64,000 bases of DNA from Echinicola marina. GTDB taxonomy: Bacteria; Bacteroidota; Bacteroidia; Cytophagales; Cyclobacteriaceae. The translations under genes and the position numbers were made by a program. Below, one piece after another: positions 9,594 through 17,395 of this stretch (positions are counted from its first letter, which is position 1; each line of letters begins with the position of its first letter). Where the stretch lies: assembly GCF_020463795.1 (NCBI RefSeq), contig NZ_CP080025.1:2353501-2417500 (forward strand), written 5' to 3'. A model generated the notes under the pieces. That model saw only the letters and a list, made by a program, of their open reading frames with translations. It did not search any database and had not been told where the DNA came from.

Positions 9594-10706
9594 TTATATA
9601 AATATGTTCTGCAAGAAGTACAGCTTTTGTTGCTTCAGTAGCTCTAGGAGCCTGGATTCAAGGTCTATTTTTTGGTCTATAGCGGATAAAGTAGTGGCAA
9701 TTTTTTGCTGCCTTTTGATGGATGGAACCATAATGCTTTGGCTAAGCAAATTATTCTCATGGATACGTTTACTTCCTGAACCACTTGCTATTGATTCAAG
9801 GCGCTTATAATAGGAGGGCCTACTGATATATTGAAATAGAAACTCTGGATCTATTTTCGAATCAATAATGTCCAATGCTGGGACGTCACCAGAGCTGAGA
9901 AAACCATCATATTCTTCGGGTACCATAGCTAATGCACCATTGAATAGATTTTGTTTCCCGTAAATAAGTTGTCCTTTTTTTCGCACATAATAGTTGGTCG
10001 AACCAATTGATAGTGTGTCAGAGTTGTCATTTCGTGATATTCCCTTCAGGTGGAGTTTGACTGTTAGCAGCTTGTTTTTGTCAATGCTTGAAGGTTTGAT
10101 TTTTTCAGGAATGACAAGCACCTCTTTTAATTGAATTCGTTTCCATGGTTCATCAAAATCTGTCAGTTTTACTTTTCCCAAAAATATTTGATTGCTTAGT
10201 CCTAATTTAAAAGTCTTTAACTCCTCAATGATTTTGTTTTGGGTTTCGATACGTTGATCTATAGTCGTGAGGAAGGTGGCGATTTTCTGTTGTTCTTTTT
10301 TTTTAGGAACAATTAGTTTAAACCTAAGTAATTTAGCTACAGATAACCCAGGTTGAGCTGAAGATTCTGAGAGTTTATTTAAATTATAATAGTCCAATCT
10401 TTGAGCAAGCCATTCAGTATCTGATTCATTATTTGCCATACCGGCAATTGCGTGTTCTGAAATGTAGGATCTACCATATGATCGATTGATATTTCCACAT
10501 AGAGCTCCTTGCCTACCTATTAATAAATAAAATCCATCATGAGTATAGGTATTAGTATATCCTCGAAAGCCATTTCCGCCAAAAACAGAAAATTCTCCAG
10601 TTTCTTTTATATCAGATGATGTAATCCCATTTCCGCTTTTAAATTCTTTAAATAATTCTTGAAGTCTTTTTTCTATCCACTCCCCACTAAAGCCCGGAAA
10701 TCTCAA
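9594..10706 (-). CDS. hsdS: Silent inverted hsdS cassette (second specificity allele)
   Basis: This frame encodes RFPGFSGEWIEKRLQELF, then a first recognition domain, the central helix DQRIETQNKIIEELKTF, a second recognition domain and a C-terminal repeat ending QKLYFLQNIFI. It has the normal HsdS layout but no proper start: upstream in frame is TAG shortly after an ATG, and the only candidate is the TTG at 10706. It therefore looks like a stored copy that becomes expressible only after joining to the codons at 8324-8353. It converges on the other hsdS with an 8-base overlap of the stop regions. Recognition domains differ in sequence from the other allele, so DNA specificity should differ. 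Confidence 0.9.
   Translation of the reverse strand: MRFPGFSGEWIEKRLQELFKEFKSGNGITSSDIKETGEFSVFGGNGFRGYTNTYTHDGFYLLIGRQGALCGNINRSYGRSYISEHAIAGMANNESDTEWLAQRLDYYNLNKLSESSAQPGLSVAKLLRFKLIVPKKKEQQKIATFLTTIDQRIETQNKIIEELKTFKLGLSNQIFLGKVKLTDFDEPWKRIQLKEVLVIPEKIKPSSIDKNKLLTVKLHLKGISRNDNSDTLSIGSTNYYVRKKGQLIYGKQNLFNGALAMVPEEYDGFLSSGDVPALDIIDSKIDPEFLFQYISRPSYYKRLESIASGSGSKRIHENNLLSQSIMVPSIKRQQKIATTLSAIDQKIDLESRLLELLKQQKLYFLQNIFI
10225..10250 (-). repeat. Inner inverted repeat, partner of 8903-8928
   Basis: Reverse complement of 8903-8928 with one mismatch (AAC versus ATC codon). It encodes the same helix in the silent cassette. Confidence 0.8.
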
Positions 10707-10715
10707 AGGGGGGAA
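10684..10715 (-). repeat. Right outer inverted repeat of the hsdS switch
   Basis: Partner of 8354-8385. Together they bound a 2.36-kb segment holding both hsdS alleles tail to tail. The recombinase gene starts 75 bases outside this repeat. Confidence 0.93.
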
Positions 10716-10790
10716 CTATGCCATTTAATTTCCTTAAGGTTCCATCAAGTTTAACTTTTTTTGCCCTTATTTATCTTAAAATGCAAAAAC

Positions 10791-11717
10791 ATGTCAAAAC
10801 AAATGACCATTTCGGAAGTGATCACATTATGGAAAACCGACAAAAGGCAGTATGTAAAAAAGTCCAGCTTTTCGGCTTATGTCCTGCTGATCGAAAACCA
10901 TATCCTTCCGGAATTTGGTAATGAATGTCAACTCAGTGAAAGTATGGTCCAGGATTTTGTTTTCCGAAAATTGGCCCAAGGACTCAGTCAGAAAACCGTA
11001 AAAGATGTGCTGATTGTTTTGAAAATGATACTCAAATTTGGGGTGAAAAACCAGTGGCTTAGAGATAGCCCATTGGATATCCGGTTTCCAACAGAACGAG
11101 AAAAACATCATATAGAAGTCCTGAGCAAATTCCAGCAGAAAAAGATCATGCAGCATATAGAGCAGCATTTTACTTTCAGGAATCTGGGCATCTATATTTG
11201 TTTGAGTACTGGCCTACGTATCGGTGAGGTCTGTGCCCTCACCTGGGAAGATGTTGATACTGATATGGGAATCATTCGTGTAAGCAAATCCATCCAGCGG
11301 ATTTATACAATAGAAAATGGAATAAGGAAAACAGAACTGATATTGGATACGCCTAAAACGAAGAACTCCATCCGTGAGATCCCTATCAGTCGGGATTTAT
11401 TGCGCTTGCTGAAACCCATCAAGAAAATCATGAACCCCGCTTTTTTCGTCCTTACCAATGAGCAAAAGCCTACTGAGCCGAGGACTTATAGAAGTTACTA
11501 TCAGAAATTTATGGAAGAGTTAAATATGGCCGGGCTAAAGTTTCATGGTTTGCGTCACAGCTTCGCCACGCGCTGCATAGAAAGTAATTGTGATTATAAA
11601 ACGGTGAGCGTTTTGCTGGGCCATTCGAATATTAGTACTACCCTTAATTTGTATGTTCATCCGAATATGGAGCAAAAGAAAAAAGCCATTGATAAAATGG
11701 CCATGGCCTTGAAGTAG
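10791..11717 (+). CDS. Tyrosine recombinase, probable hsdS invertase
   Basis: The 308-residue protein, counted from ATG 10791 (MSKQMTISEV), has an N-terminal core-binding SAM-like domain and a catalytic domain with the complete set of phage-integrase residues: Arg in STGLRIGEV, His-x-x-Arg in HGLRHSFATR, His in LGHSNISTT and the Tyr nucleophile in LNLYVHP. A longer frame beginning at TTG 10761 exists but lacks support. The gene is directly next to the right inverted repeat, and comparable recombinases in other Bacteroidota and in streptococci invert hsdS genes; I infer that this is its task. It could instead be a leftover integrase of the island. Confidence 0.92.
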   Translation: MSKQMTISEVITLWKTDKRQYVKKSSFSAYVLLIENHILPEFGNECQLSESMVQDFVFRKLAQGLSQKTVKDVLIVLKMILKFGVKNQWLRDSPLDIRFPTEREKHHIEVLSKFQQKKIMQHIEQHFTFRNLGIYICLSTGLRIGEVCALTWEDVDTDMGIIRVSKSIQRIYTIENGIRKTELILDTPKTKNSIREIPISRDLLRLLKPIKKIMNPAFFVLTNEQKPTEPRTYRSYYQKFMEELNMAGLKFHGLRHSFATRCIESNCDYKTVSVLLGHSNISTTLNLYVHPNMEQKKKAIDKMAMALK

Positions 11718-11825
11718 TAATCATTTAATTTATTTGCGCCTCATTCTCAACAGCTAGAACTCTTTTATCAATCTTAATGTAAATATTAATAATATGTACA
11801 ATTGTTGTAGAAATAGCGAGAATAA

Positions 11826-11875
11826 TATTTACAGGTATTGACAAAAATATTTACAAATATTTACAAAATGTGACA
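11826..11875 (+). repeat. Five helically phased short repeats upstream of the Abi_2 promoter
   Basis: TATTTACA (11826), TATTGACA (11836), TATTTACA (11848), TATTTACA (11858) and ATGTGACA (11868) recur at intervals of 10, 12, 10 and 10 bases, nearly one helical turn each. A related TATGTACA lies at 11793-11800. Such spacing puts all copies on one DNA face and suggests cooperative binding of a small regulator just upstream of the -7 element at 11884. Confidence 0.65.
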
Positions 11876-11883
11876 AAAGTGTG

Positions 11884-11891
11884 TACTTTTG
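11884..11891 (+). promoter_or_regulatory. Probable promoter (-7 element) for the Abi_2 leader and gene
   Basis: TACTTTTG matches TAnnTTTG exactly. The -33 position is occupied by the last TATTTACA repeat (TTTA at 11860-11863, spacer 20), a weak match. The -7 box also sits in an inverted repeat ACAAAAGT / ACTTTTGT (11873-11880, 11885-11892), a plausible operator. Predicted transcript start is about 11896-11898. Confidence 0.6.
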
Positions 11892-11901
11892 TATCAACAG
11901 T

Positions 11902-11942
11902 ACTCGCCACGCTACCCATCAGAACAGCGTCCCAGGGCGAGT
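11902..11942 (+). ncRNA. Bulged stem-loop at the 5' end of the Abi_2 transcript; candidate leader or separate small RNA
   Basis: ACTCGCC (11902-11908) pairs with GGCGAGT (11936-11942) and ACGCT (11909-11913) with AGCGT (11926-11930). This makes a 12-base-pair stem with a 5-base bulge (11931-11935) and a 12-base loop. A T-rich run (TCTTTTGCGTTTT) follows, so the RNA could end near 11955 as a small RNA or run on into the gene at 11994. The loop ACCC could also pair with GGGG at about 11956-11959. The structure is a reading from sequence only; a regulatory or guide-like role is inference. Confidence 0.5.
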
Positions 11943-11993
11943 CTTTTGCGTTTTAGGGGTTTTTATTACCATTTTTTATACTTTTCTTGCACT

Positions 11994-12899
11994 ATGCTGT
12001 ACGAAAAGAAACCTACTACCATTGATGAACAAATAGAACTTTTGTTGGAAAGGGGAATGGTCATCAAGAACGTTCCATTAGCAAAAAAGTACCTTAGCCA
12101 TGTCAGTTATTACCGCTTGGTAGGATATTGGTACCCCATGTTTGCTGATAAAGAAACCCACGAGTTCAAGGAAAACAGCCGATTTGAAGATGCCATTTCC
12201 TTATATAATTTTGATCATAAACTTAGGATGCTGCTTTTTGATGTGATTGAAAAAATTGAAATCAGCTTGCGTACCAAAATGATCTACCATTTATCCCATG
12301 AATTTGACCCTTGGTGGTTCCAGGACAGCAACCTATTCATTAATATTCCTTCCTTAGTAAAAACACTTGGTAACTTGGAGGAGGAAGTAGAAAGATGCAA
12401 GGATATCTTTATGAAAGAACACAAGAAGAAATATAAAGATGACCTCAGGTTCCCCCCTTCCTGGAAAAGTTTAGAGCTTACAAGTTTAGGAGGCTTGTCC
12501 AAACTCTATGGAAATTTAAAACCTTCTGTAAAATCCAAGGATATCATTGCCGGAGAATATGGCGCGGTAAACCATACATTTCTCCCCAGTTGGCTTCAGT
12601 CCATTACCCAAATCAGGAATTATTGTGCCCATCATAGTCGCTTATGGAATAAAAATTTACCGGGAAGACCAAAGCTATTATCTTCACCACCACACCCATG
12701 GATTGAAGATCTACCTAAGCAACATGAATTCCAGAAAATATATATCCACCTGTGCATCATGAAGTACCTTTTGAATACCATCCAGCCCAACAATTCTTTT
12801 ACCTTGAGGTTGGCCAAACTTCTGGAGGATTTCCCTACAGTGGATCCCAATGCATTAGGTTTTAAGGGAAATTGGAAAAGCGAACCTTTATGGTCTTAA
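11994..12899 (+). CDS. Abi_2 (AbiD/AbiF-like) abortive-infection HEPN protein
   Basis: Abi_2 proteins are HEPN-fold phage-defence factors thought to cut RNA and arrest the infected cell. Starting at ATG 11994 (MLYEKKPTTIDEQIELLLERG) the 301-residue product matches the family start; the frame opens upstream but those codons overlap the leader hairpin. Conserved features are HVSYYRLVGYW (about 35-45), a region IEKIEISLRTKMIYHLS (about 85-101) and the C-terminal HEPN motif Arg-x4-His in RNYCAHHSRLWNK (about 206-218). The gene is on its own promoter between the recombinase and hsdR, as expected in a defence island. Which signal triggers it is unknown. Confidence 0.88.
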   Translation: MLYEKKPTTIDEQIELLLERGMVIKNVPLAKKYLSHVSYYRLVGYWYPMFADKETHEFKENSRFEDAISLYNFDHKLRMLLFDVIEKIEISLRTKMIYHLSHEFDPWWFQDSNLFINIPSLVKTLGNLEEEVERCKDIFMKEHKKKYKDDLRFPPSWKSLELTSLGGLSKLYGNLKPSVKSKDIIAGEYGAVNHTFLPSWLQSITQIRNYCAHHSRLWNKNLPGRPKLLSSPPHPWIEDLPKQHEFQKIYIHLCIMKYLLNTIQPNNSFTLRLAKLLEDFPTVDPNALGFKGNWKSEPLWS

Positions 12900-13001
12900 T
12901 AAATACGTTTAGATATTAAATTCTTAGCATTTTATAGGCCTTTCGGTAATGAAACCATTATCTTAGGTGTCAAAAGTAGATTTTTTAAGTAGAAATAGCA
13001 T

Positions 13002-15878
13002 ATGACCACACAGCCTGAACAGGTACTGGAAAATAACCTTATCAAGCAGTTGCAGCAACTGGGCTATCAGAAAGTGATGATTCCAGATGAAGCAGCTTTA
13101 TTGAGCAATTTAAAAGCCCAGCTTGAAAAGCACAATAAGACCCAGCTAAGTGAGCAGGAGTTTACCCAAATCCTAAACTATATCAATAAAGGCAGTATCT
13201 ATGACAGGGCCAAGATCCTGCGTGATCGGGTTCCCTATGTAAATGCCCAAAATGAAACCAAGACCATTGAGCTGATCAATCAGGTACACTGGTGCCAAAA
13301 TGAATTTCAAGTGGCCCAGCAGATCAGCATAGAAGGAAAATACAAGAACCGCTATGATGTGACCATCCTGATCAATGGGCTTCCCCTGGTACAAGTGGAA
13401 CTAAAGCGTAGGGGGCTGGAATTGAAAGAGGCCTTTAAACAGATAGAAAGGTATGGGATTCACTCCTATGGGACTGGCCAAGGCCTGTTTCAGTTTATCC
13501 AGTTTTTTATTATTAGCAATGGCGTCAATACCAAGTACTATGCGAATACTCCCATCAAAGACAGACAGTTCAAACAGACCTTTTACTGGGCAGACACACA
13601 CAATAGACTGATCACGCAGCTTTCTGCCTTTGCGGATGTATTTATGGAGCCTTGTCACCTCTCCAAGATGATCACCAAGTACGTGGTGCTGAATGAATCC
13701 AATAAATCACTGATGATCTTAAGACCCTATCAGTTTTATGCCACAGAAGCTATCATTGATCGGGTAAAGACCACAACCAAATACGGTTATATATGGCATA
13801 CCACGGGATCAGGTAAAACCTTGACCTCTTTTAAGACAAGTCAGATTTTGACCAACCTTCCACAGGTGCATAAGGTGGTCTTTGTGGTGGACAGGAAGGA
13901 CTTGGACTACCAGACCACCAAGGAGTTTAACAGCTTTAGCAAAGGAAGTATAGACGGTACCAATGATACCGGAACCTTGGTAAAGCAATTGGCAGGCGAT
14001 AATAAATTGATCGTCACTACCATTCAAAAACTCAATACAGCGGTCACCAAAAAGCGTTTTTTTCAAAAACTGGAAGCCCTAAAGGATAAGCGCATCGTTT
14101 TTATTTTTGATGAATGTCATCGCAGTCAGTTTGGCAAAACCCATGAAAGTATCAAAAACTTCTTTGTGAACGGGCAGATGTTTGGCTTTACAGGTACTCC
14201 GATCTTTGAAGAAAATGCTGGCACCAACGAATACGGTAAGCGGACGACCACCATGCTCTTTCAGGATTGCCTCCATAAGTATGTGATCACAGATGCCATA
14301 CGGGATGAAAATGTATTGAAGTTTTCCATAGAATATATCCAGACCTTTAAGCGTAAGGATCAGGTTCAGGATATCAATGTAGAGGCTATTGATGAAGCGG
14401 AAGTGATGGAAGCCTCTCCGCGATTAAATAATATTGTTGATTATATCATTACCCATCATAAGCGAAAAACCCATAACCAACGTTTTACGGCCATCTTCTG
14501 TGTGCCCAGTGTGGAAGTATTGATCCGCTACTTTGTATTGTTCAAGAAAAAAGCTGCTGAAGGGCAGCATGATTATAAAATCGCCACGATCTTCTCCTAT
14601 GGTGCCAATGATGAATTATTGGGCAAAGATGAACAGGATAATACCGATCATTACAATATCTCTTCAAGAGTGAGTATTGCGGCAGAAGATGCCGGACCTT
14701 ATGGGCAAGCCACCATCAAGCACCCTCGGGAGTTTTTGGATGACTTTATCAGTGACTATAACCAGACCTTTGGGTCTAACTATAGTACCAAGGACAGCCA
14801 GACCTTTTATAATTATTACCAGAATATAGCCAAGAGGGTAAAAAACCAGGAAATTGACATTCTCTTGGTAGTGAATATGTTCCTGACAGGTTTTGATAGC
14901 AAGCACCTCAATACCCTCTATGTTGATAAGAACCTACAATACCATGGGTTAATACAAGCCTATTCCAGAACGAATCGAATACTTGACGAGCGCAAGTCCC
15001 AAGGGAATATCGTGTGCTTCCGAAACCTGAAGAAAAACACGGATAATGCCATAAAGCTTTTTTCCAATATTGAGGCCAAGGATGAAATCATTATGGAGCC
15101 CTACGAGGAATATGTAAAGAAGTTCAATGAGCTATTTATCCAACTGCTCCAAATCGCTCCTACGGTCAATAGTGTGAATGATTTGAAAACCGAGGAGGAT
15201 GAGCTGGCTTTTATCAAGGCTTTTAGGGAATTGATGAGGGTAAGGAATGTGTTGAAGACCTTTACGGAGTTTGACCATGATGATCTTTCCATGACCGAGC
15301 AAGGTTTTGAAGATTATAAAAGCAAGTACTTGGACTTGTATGATAAGTCACGAAGCCAAAACCAAAAGGAGAAAGTCTCCATATTGGATGATATTGATTT
15401 TGAGCTGGAGCTGATCCATCGGGACGAGGTGAATGTAGCCTATATCGTTAAGCTGCTAAGTCAGCTAAAAGATGCCAAACCAGAAGAAAGGGAAAAGCAG
15501 CAGAAAGCCATTGTGGATATGGTTTCCGGAGATACGCGGCTAAGAAGTAAGCTCAAGCTGATAGAGAAGTTTATCAATGAAAACCTTCCCAAGGTGCAGG
15601 ATTCCGATGATGTATCGGATGAATTTGATGCTTTCTGGACCAAGGAGAAGATGCAGGCCATTGAGGACTTGAGCAAGGAGGAAAACTTGGATATGGAAAA
15701 GTTGCAGGGTGTTATTGGTAATTATATGTTTACAGAAAAGCGGCCTATGCGGGATGATGTAATAGGAATGATGAAAAAACGGCCTGGATTAAGGGAGCGA
15801 CGTACCGTTGCTGAACGGGTTACCGATAAGGTGTTGGGCTACGTAGAGACCTTTATCAATGGGGTAAGTCGGGCTTAA
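13002..15878 (+). CDS. hsdR: Type I restriction enzyme, endonuclease/translocase subunit (HsdR)
   Basis: HsdR moves DNA past the bound complex by ATP hydrolysis and cuts it far from the recognition site. The 958-residue protein has the N-terminal PD-(D/E)XK nuclease (NRYDVTILINGLP then QVELKRRG, about 107-135), a Walker A motif TTGSGKTLTSFK (about 267-278), a DECH helicase box IFDECHRSQFG (about 369-379), a second RecA-like domain (NMFLTGFDSKHLNTLYVDK, about 625-643) and a C-terminal helical domain that docks to HsdM. It is separated from hsdM and hsdS by the recombinase and Abi_2 genes but is full length. Even if hsdS is OFF, HsdR is harmless without the M2S complex. Confidence 0.96.
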   Translation: MTTQPEQVLENNLIKQLQQLGYQKVMIPDEAALLSNLKAQLEKHNKTQLSEQEFTQILNYINKGSIYDRAKILRDRVPYVNAQNETKTIELINQVHWCQNEFQVAQQISIEGKYKNRYDVTILINGLPLVQVELKRRGLELKEAFKQIERYGIHSYGTGQGLFQFIQFFIISNGVNTKYYANTPIKDRQFKQTFYWADTHNRLITQLSAFADVFMEPCHLSKMITKYVVLNESNKSLMILRPYQFYATEAIIDRVKTTTKYGYIWHTTGSGKTLTSFKTSQILTNLPQVHKVVFVVDRKDLDYQTTKEFNSFSKGSIDGTNDTGTLVKQLAGDNKLIVTTIQKLNTAVTKKRFFQKLEALKDKRIVFIFDECHRSQFGKTHESIKNFFVNGQMFGFTGTPIFEENAGTNEYGKRTTTMLFQDCLHKYVITDAIRDENVLKFSIEYIQTFKRKDQVQDINVEAIDEAEVMEASPRLNNIVDYIITHHKRKTHNQRFTAIFCVPSVEVLIRYFVLFKKKAAEGQHDYKIATIFSYGANDELLGKDEQDNTDHYNISSRVSIAAEDAGPYGQATIKHPREFLDDFISDYNQTFGSNYSTKDSQTFYNYYQNIAKRVKNQEIDILLVVNMFLTGFDSKHLNTLYVDKNLQYHGLIQAYSRTNRILDERKSQGNIVCFRNLKKNTDNAIKLFSNIEAKDEIIMEPYEEYVKKFNELFIQLLQIAPTVNSVNDLKTEEDELAFIKAFRELMRVRNVLKTFTEFDHDDLSMTEQGFEDYKSKYLDLYDKSRSQNQKEKVSILDDIDFELELIHRDEVNVAYIVKLLSQLKDAKPEEREKQQKAIVDMVSGDTRLRSKLKLIEKFINENLPKVQDSDDVSDEFDAFWTKEKMQAIEDLSKEENLDMEKLQGVIGNYMFTEKRPMRDDVIGMMKKRPGLRERRTVAERVTDKVLGYVETFINGVSRA

Positions 15879-15911
15879 TTATCATCATTTAATTTTAGCC
15901 AATCAATTATC

Positions 15912-16646
15912 ATGAATAAATTTAAAGAAGCAGCACTACAGATTTTGACAGAGCATAGATCTTCCCTTCATTATAAGGAAATCACCAAAAGGGCATTGAA
16001 ACAAGGGATATTGATCACTGAAGGCAAAACGCCAGAATCTTCCATGAATGCCCAGTTGATCACCGATATCAATTCCAAAGGTGGGACATCCGCATTTATC
16101 AAAACAGGACCTGGTACTTATGGTTTAAATCCTAACCCATCAGTTCCTGTAAAAAAGGAAGAGGTAAAATCATTGGCTCCTAAAAAGAAGGAGAAGGTAC
16201 AGGGAGGATTTATCGGCAAGGCCGGAGAGCACTATGTAACCGCTGAGCTGTTATTCCGCGGATATAATGCCAGTATCATGAGTGTGGACGTGGGGATGGA
16301 TATCATCGCAACCAAGGACAATAAACTGTTTAGCCTTCAGGTAAAGACATCGAATCTAAATTCCCAGAACTCATATATTTTTGATATGCGTAAGGTAGCG
16401 CTTGAGCGGGGTTATGCAGGGAATGTATTTTATGTTTTCGTAATGATCCATCCACACAGACATAAATCTGTGGTCATCCTACCAGCAAATAAAGTAGATG
16501 AGTTGGTCCATACCAATGCCATCAAAGATATCAAGTTACATGATCGCTTTAGGGTCACACTCAAAATCAGGAATGAGAGGCTCTTCATTGGGACCTTGGA
16601 TAATGAGATTGGTTATTATTGGGAAAATTGGGAGATTATTAAGTGA
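15912..16646 (+). CDS. HARE-HTH and PD-(D/E)XK nuclease-like protein
   Basis: The 244-residue protein begins with a HARE-HTH winged-helix domain (about 3-75: ALQILTEHRSSLHYKEITKR, ending GPGTYGLN), followed by a Lys-rich linker (78-95) and a domain with the pattern GKAGEHYVTAELL...VGMDII...SLQVKTS (about 98-150), which is a PD-(D/E)XK nuclease signature (Glu, Asp, Gln-x-Lys). HARE-HTH domains are known from restriction enzymes and chromatin proteins and are thought to sense modified DNA. The gene starts 33 bases after hsdR, on the same strand, so it is probably cotranscribed. I infer an accessory, perhaps modification-dependent, nuclease; a DNA-repair role is possible. Confidence 0.78.
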   Translation: MNKFKEAALQILTEHRSSLHYKEITKRALKQGILITEGKTPESSMNAQLITDINSKGGTSAFIKTGPGTYGLNPNPSVPVKKEEVKSLAPKKKEKVQGGFIGKAGEHYVTAELLFRGYNASIMSVDVGMDIIATKDNKLFSLQVKTSNLNSQNSYIFDMRKVALERGYAGNVFYVFVMIHPHRHKSVVILPANKVDELVHTNAIKDIKLHDRFRVTLKIRNERLFIGTLDNEIGYYWENWEIIK

Positions 16647-16771
16647 TGAGGCTTTTAGTCTTGTATTAAATATTGATCGAAATAAACTTTTGAAATATGC
16701 CATTTGAATTAGGGAATATCAAGCTTCCCGCGCAATGAATTATTATCCTATTGGTTTCTATTCTAGGATCG

Positions 16772-17160
16772 TTACAAATTATTATCTACTAGATGAATAT
16801 CCGTATCCCAGAAAAGCGATTTCCGAAGCATGGATAGATTAGGGTTTTTTGAAGGTAATGTGCTTTTCACTTTTTGGATATCAAAATACGTTTGGAGCAC
16901 CGCTAGGGTACCTTCTTCCAATCCCAGTTTGTCCTCGATTTTCAGGGACAGGGCGGTATTCAGGTTTCTCCTACCTTTGGTGATGGCGTTGAGGGGCTGC
17001 GGATATTCATGGATGGACAGGGCAAAAGGACGTTTTTTAATAGCCCGTCTTTTCAGTTCCCTTTCCAATACAATACCCGGTGTATGCCTTTGTATTTTTC
17101 AATGTAAGCATTCATATCACAGATATAAGCAAAATTGTTTACATATTTCAATGCTACCAT
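16772..17160 (-). pseudogene. HigA-like helix-turn-helix / DUF6922-like protein, frameshifted and cut short
   Basis: From ATG 17160 (or 17115) the frame reads up to EKYKGIH and then shifts; the next frame continues GIVLERELKRRAIKKRPFAL (helix-turn-helix), NAITKGRRNLNTALSLKIED, and ends LRKSLFWDTDIHLVDNNL at 16772. One base missing in CACCGGGT (17075-17082; CACCCGGGT expected for His-Pro-Gly) explains the shift. The FWDTDI segment is the start of a DUF6922-like domain but stops early. In relatives I recall, such genes stand before an AbiEii-type nucleotidyltransferase toxin; none is found here. Probably a relic of a toxin-antitoxin or defence pair, unless the indel is a sequence error. Confidence 0.7.
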
Positions 17161-17395
17161 TATAGCCTTGTATGATTTGATTACTTTTTGAAACAATTTT
17201 GATAGAAGAGATTTGACTTAACAGTAGAATTTTAGTTTTAAGGGAGAAGGTGATCCCGCAGCAAGGATAGCAGCGGCATCCCCCGGGATACACTGGGGAT
17301 ATAGCGGATTAGTAATGCTCCTAAAAAACAAAGCCAGAGCAAAAAGGAATAAAATGTGTCTTTTTATTTTTTATTCCATAATACTGTGTAAAAGC

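Larger units (their letters stand above)
8324..9601 (+). pseudogene. hsdS: Type I specificity subunit (HsdS) in the expression position, interrupted by an in-frame TAG
   Basis: The natural start is ATG 8324 (MAKHNKEVGNFPPLRFPGF). Codon 23 is TAG (8390-8392); the equivalent residue in the inverted copy is Trp (SGEW), so this looks like TGG to TAG. After the stop the same frame runs intact to TAA 9601, giving two target-recognition domains, a central conserved helix (DQRIETQIKIIEQLETL) and a C-terminal repeat ending KYFLQNLFI. Read from a GTG at 8438, a 387-residue product lacks the start of the first domain. As assembled, HsdS here is probably not made in full, leaving the system OFF unless inversion brings in the other copy. 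Confidence 0.88.

Noticed and set aside
10718-10921. Short plus-strand open frame before the recombinase
   Set aside because: It overlaps the recombinase start in another frame, has no family resemblance, and the recombinase ATG at 10791 is better supported.
11826-11875. CRISPR array or replication iterons
   Set aside because: Units are only eight bases, spaced by one helical turn, with no spacers of CRISPR length and no replication gene nearby.
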